Part shown: in pieces, positions 1 to 64,000 of the stretch
How positions within the stretch are numbered: the stretch's first letter is position 1
How the letters are laid out: every line of letters begins with the position of its first letter
Assembly (NCBI GenBank): GCA_024516035.1
Contig: CM044966.1
Span: forward strand, 18,499,094 to 18,563,093
Direction of reading: 5' to 3'
DNA: 64,000 bases
Source of the DNA: Bactericera cockerelli
Lineage: Eukaryota; Arthropoda; Insecta; Hemiptera; Triozidae
The notes under the pieces: model-generated
What the model was told of the DNA's origin: nothing
Databases searched by the model: none
Seen by the model: only the letters and a program-made list of their open reading frames with translations
Position numbers and translations under genes: made by a program

Positions 1-1334
1 AAAAGCAATTAGTGCACTGGTAGTCAAGTGGCTGGTTGACGGAACCCTGCGAGAAAAATAAAATAGAACAATTAGTGCACTGGTAGTCAAGTGGTTACCG
101 CGCTAACTGGTTGACGGAACCCTGGGGGGAAAAATGAAATAGAACAATTAGTACACTGGTAGTCAAGTGGCTGGTTGACGGAACCCTGGGGGAAAAATAA
201 AATAAAGTTTACGTAATTGCATATACCTAACATGCGTGTAAACAGAGATATATAAAAAAAAAGCAATTAGTGCACTGGTAGTCAAGTGGCTGGTTGACGG
301 AACCCTGGGGGAAAAATAAAATAAAGTTTACGTAATTGCATATACCTAACATGCGTGTAAACAGAGATAAAAAAAAAAAAAAGCAATTAGTGCACTGGTA
401 GTCAAGTGGCTGGTTGACGGAACCCTGGGGGAAAAATAAAATAAAGTTTACGTAATTGCATATACCTAACATGCGTGTAAACAGAGATAAAAAAAAAAAG
501 AAGCAATTAGTGCACTGGTAGTCAAATGGCTGGTTGACGGAACCCTGGGGGAAAAATAAAGTTTACGTAATTGCATATACCTAACATGCGTGTAAACAGA
601 GATAAAAAAAAATAATAAAAAGCAATTAGTGCACTGGTAGTCAAGTGGCTGGTTGACGGAACCCTGGGGGAAAAATAAAATAAAGTTTACGTAATTGCAT
701 ATACCTAACATGCGTGTAAACAGAGATAAAAAAAAAGAAAAAAAAAAGCAATTAGTGCACTGGTAGTCAAGTGGCTGGTTGACGGAACCCTGGGGGAAAA
801 ATAAAATAGAACAATTAGTGCACTGGTAGTAAAGTGGTTACCGCGCTAGTCTGGTTGACGGAACCCTGGGGGGAAATAAAATAGAACAATTAGTACACTG
901 GTAGTCAAGTGGTTGGTTGACGGAACCCTTCCGGAAAAATAAAATAAAACAATTAGTGCACTGGTAGTCAAGTGATTAACGCGCCAGTCTGGTTGACGGA
1001 ACCCTGCGGGAAAAAAAAAAAAATTAGTGCACTGGTAGTCAAGTTGCTGGTTGACGGAACCCTGGGGGGAAATAAAATAAAACAATTAGTGCACTGGTAG
1101 TCAAGTGGCTGGTTGACGGAACCCTGCGAGAAAAATAAAATAGAACAATTAGTGCACTGGTAGTCAAGTGGCTGGTTGACGGAACCCTGGGGGGAAAATA
1201 AAAATAAAACAATTAGTGCACTGGTAGTCAAGTGGCTGGTTGACGGAACCCTGGGGGAAATAAAATAGAACAATTAGTGCACTGGTAGTCAAGTGGTTGG
1301 TTGACGGAACCTTGCGGGAATAATAAAATAGAAC
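1..1334. repeat. 63-bp satellite derived from a tRNA-SINE head, left block
   Basis: About 16 tandem units of roughly 63 bp are visible, each containing TGCACTGGTAGTCAAGTGG, CTGGTTGACGGAACCCTG and an A-rich spacer. Some units keep ACCGCGCTAGTCTGG. The first half matches the head of the tRNA-derived SINE called family C below (for example 63345). Between 206 and 770 five units are enlarged to about 120 bp by a captured insert (GTTTACGTAATTGCATAT...GTGTAAAC). ORFs in this block are by-products of the repeat. Confidence 0.9.
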
Positions 1335-1338
1335 AATT

Positions 1339-1939
1339 GAAGGCTTGTCTAGAAGAACAACCTATGTTAATTTTTCGAGTTTTTTTTTTTTTTTGCAGAA
1401 TAACAACCTATGTGTTCTCTTTCATAGCGTAGTGTTGTCAGAATTCGGAAAAAATCGGCTTATGTCGGTCAAACTTGGAAAAAAGAGTGGGAGAAGGGAT
1501 GAAAATTTTGATGTAGAACAACCTATGTGACAAAAATTTCAGTTAGTGCGTGCGCGCAAAAGTCTATAGTCTAACCCCACGGCCGTTTGTTTTATTTTCG
1601 TCTGCCAATAAAATTATTTTCGTTTATTCTAATTAATTTTATTGTGTCAATTTTTAGGTGCATAACAATTTTGTTGAGACACCTATTTAAATTGTAAACA
1701 CTAGTTACCTATGCATAATTGTAAACACTAGTCACAAGAGATTCTACACAAATTTACCTTCCCAGTAGAAAAGTAAGTTTCTTGGCATGTTTTTTTCTTT
1801 GTGTTTTTTGGGTTGAGTGGAATAACAACCTATGTGGCAAGAAACCTAAATTGAAATAAAATAACAGCAATTTCAACTTTAAACCTCTCTCCTGAAAAGT
1901 ACCAAAAATAACATAGGTTGTTCTTCTAGACACCCCTTC
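1339..1939. mobile_element. 601-bp nonautonomous DNA element in the satellite, AATT target duplication
   Basis: Inverted ends GAAGGCTTGTCTAGAAGAAC and its near-complement at 1920-1939 bound the element. The satellite resumes in register on either side, and AATT is present at 1335-1338 and 1940-1943, so the target duplication is 4 bp. The inner part repeats AACAACCTATGT several times. There is no coding capacity. Confidence 0.75.
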
Positions 1940-1943
1940 AATT

Positions 1944-2297
1944 AGTGCACTGGTAGTCAAGTGGCTGGTTGACGGAACCCTGGGGGGAAATAAAATAGAA
2001 CAATTAGTGCACTGGTAGTCAAGTGGCTGGTTGACGGAACCTTGCGGGAATAATAAAATAGAACAATTAGTGCACTGGTAGTCAAGTGGCTGGTTGACGG
2101 AACCCTGGGGGAAAAATAAAATAAAACAATCAGTGCACTGGTAGTCAAGTGGCTAGTTGACGGAACCCTGGGGGGAAAATGAAATAGAACAATTAGTGCA
2201 CTGGTAGTCAAGTGATTACCGCGCTAGTCTGGTTGACGGAACCCTGGGGGGAAAATGAAATAGAACAATTAGTGCACTGGTAGTCAAGTGGTTAACA
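1944..2297. repeat. 63-bp satellite, right block
   Basis: Six further units of the same satellite follow the inserted element. The last ends TAGTCAAGTGGTTAACACG and runs directly into dispersed repeat G. Confidence 0.88.
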
Positions 2298-2475
2298 CGT
2301 GGAAGAGATTGCCACAGGTAATAACCCCGCCCTTTGGGTAGGACATTAGCTTCATTCTCTTTTTTGTTCTTGTTTCTTTGTTCAATTTATTTATTTTTTC
2401 TTTATAATATCATTTTATTTTACTGAATATATTTTTGTCTTACATAATAAAGCATTTTATTATTATCTGACCTGG
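2298..2475 (+). repeat. Dispersed repeat G (LINE-like 3' end)
   Basis: It begins TGGAAGAGATTGCCACAGG, contains AATAACCCCGCCCTTT and GGACATTAGC, and ends AATAAAGCATTTTATTATTATC. Copies lie at 43391, 47939, 48572, 51245 (-), 62187 (-), 62583 (-) and 63838. The constant 3' end with AATAAAG and (ATT)n suggests a truncated non-LTR retrotransposon end; this is inference. Confidence 0.65.
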
Positions 2476-2544
2476 TTGCAGGGTTTTCAGTGAAATCCTT
2501 ACAATCAACACTGCGACCTAATTACTCTAATTAGATCTATTATG

Positions 2545-2806
2545 ACCAATTGATTCTATTCGATTTTAACGTCCTGATTTGAGACATATAGTCAGGACGG
2601 GGGTTTTACCCCCCATTCGCTTGGAACCGTACCAGCTACCCACATTAACCTCACCCAGCCTGGGTAGGGCCGGAAATGCCAGCCTCACGTATTTGGAGGG
2701 GACAGAATTTTCTTCGAAAAGTCTGCTCCAACCGGGAGTCGAACTCGAGACCTCTAGACTATGGGCAGTAGTCATGACCGTTACGCCACGGAAACACCTA
2801 TTCACC
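2545..2806 (-). mobile_element. tRNA-derived SINE, family F
   Basis: On the minus strand a tRNA-like head (GTGGCGTAACGGTCATGAC ... TCGAGTTCGACTCCCGG, a B-box) is followed by a body with CCTACCCAGGCTGGGTGAGG. Related pieces lie at 30345, 54600 and 61258. It is not a functional tRNA: no intact cloverleaf is seen. Confidence 0.65.
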
Positions 2807-2841
2807 GGGCTTATTATTATTAATGAATATTGCGTGAACAT

Positions 2842-2886
2842 TATACCTGGATAGTAAGTATTATACCTGGATGGTAAGTATTATAC

Positions 2887-2900
<14 letters not shown>
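2842..2900 (-). repeat. 3x 20-bp tandem copies of the exon-14 donor junction
   Basis: Three units read (minus strand) CTTACTATCCAG|GTATAATA. The first lies in the exon; the other two repeat 14 exon and 6 intron nt downstream, so three equal donors lie 20 bp apart. Confidence 0.85.
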
Positions 2901-63695
<60,795 letters not shown>

Positions 63696-63837
63696 CTGGA
63701 ATAGAGAAAAACGAGTTTGGAGTAAAAAACATGCTCCATCTTACCAACCGCAACCACGAGGTGAAACAATGCCGACCCTAATAGCAACATAAGCTAATAT
63801 GGGATAAATGCAAGGGAGATAATAAAAGTTGATAATG

Positions 63838-63970
63838 TTGGGTTGAAGAGATTGCCATAGGCAATAACCCCGCCCTTTAGTTTGGACATAATTATGTATT
63901 TATCTATTTCTTTACATTTTATTGTTTATATTGTTTCCACTTTTTTATAATAATTATTTTTATTGTACAT
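63838..63970 (+). repeat. Dispersed repeat G
   Basis: GGGTTGAAGAGATTGCCATAG, CAATAACCCCGCCCTTTAG and TTTGGACATAAT match the family; the 3' end is diverged. Confidence 0.65.
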
Positions 63971-63973
63971 ATA

Positions 63974-64000
63974 CAGGGTCTTCATAAAGTCTCACCCAGG
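63974..64000. mobile_element. Start of a second fold-back family 1 element, cut by the window edge
   Basis: The last 27 bases are identical to the start of the element at 8544 (CAGGGTCTTCATAAAGTCTC...), preceded by TATA. Confidence 0.8.

Noticed and set aside
227..2211. Several minus-strand ORFs repeating LGICNYVNFILFFPQGSVNQ and similar
   Set aside because: They follow the 63-bp and 120-bp satellite units and change frame with homopolymer length; there is no codon constraint or splice evidence.

Overview
This is a eukaryotic, very probably insect, genomic window. It holds spliced exons with GT-AG junctions, AT-rich introns, tRNA-derived SINEs, non-LTR and Ty3/Gypsy retrotransposons, and many nonautonomous DNA elements. 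I cannot name the species; a hemimetabolous insect such as a hemipteran is only a guess. No bacterial gene, operon, CRISPR array or credible free-standing tRNA or rRNA gene is visible.

One host gene runs through the whole window on the minus strand. I could splice 14 consecutive exons by hand (63695 down to 2887, 3242 coding nt, about 1080 codons), and every exon-exon phase agrees. The protein begins with a charged Ser/Glu/Arg-rich linker (eight exons) and continues into three immunoglobulin domains. Domain order and the wording of Ig2 and Ig3 point to the arthropod obscurin orthologue Unc-89, a giant sarcomeric M-line protein. The upstream SH3/RhoGEF/PH part and the downstream Ig/FN3/kinase part would lie outside both ends.

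The introns are crowded with repeats. From left to right: a 63-bp satellite built from a SINE head (1-2297); LINE and SINE debris (2.3-8 kb); long palindromic fold-back elements (8.5, 10.6, 17.2, 18.6-28.9, 22.1, 53.6 kb, and one entering at 63974); a 5'-truncated LINE sitting in a (CT)n tract (20.7-23.5 kb); a nearly complete LINE with an intact 1012-codon ORF2 (about 23.9-28.3 kb); a Gypsy element with intact 1448-codon Gag-Pol and a GTTTG target duplication (31578-36998); hAT, PIF/Harbinger and other MITEs with readable target duplications; and a LINE split by a hAT MITE (58.5-61.2 kb).

The most unusual observation is that splice junctions of this gene have repeatedly been amplified in tandem. 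At five of the donors of the form AG|GT (exons ending at 2887, 6096, 51540, 55812, 62745), the end of the exon plus the start of the intron has been copied, from one extra copy to about sixteen. The acceptor of the exon at 16701-16833 is copied six times, and that whole exon has three decayed copies beside it. In the exon at 51540-52639 the amplified junction has become coding: 13 in-frame units, all multiples of three and free of stops. This looks like ongoing tandem-duplication remodelling of exon borders and is the best candidate here for something not yet described.
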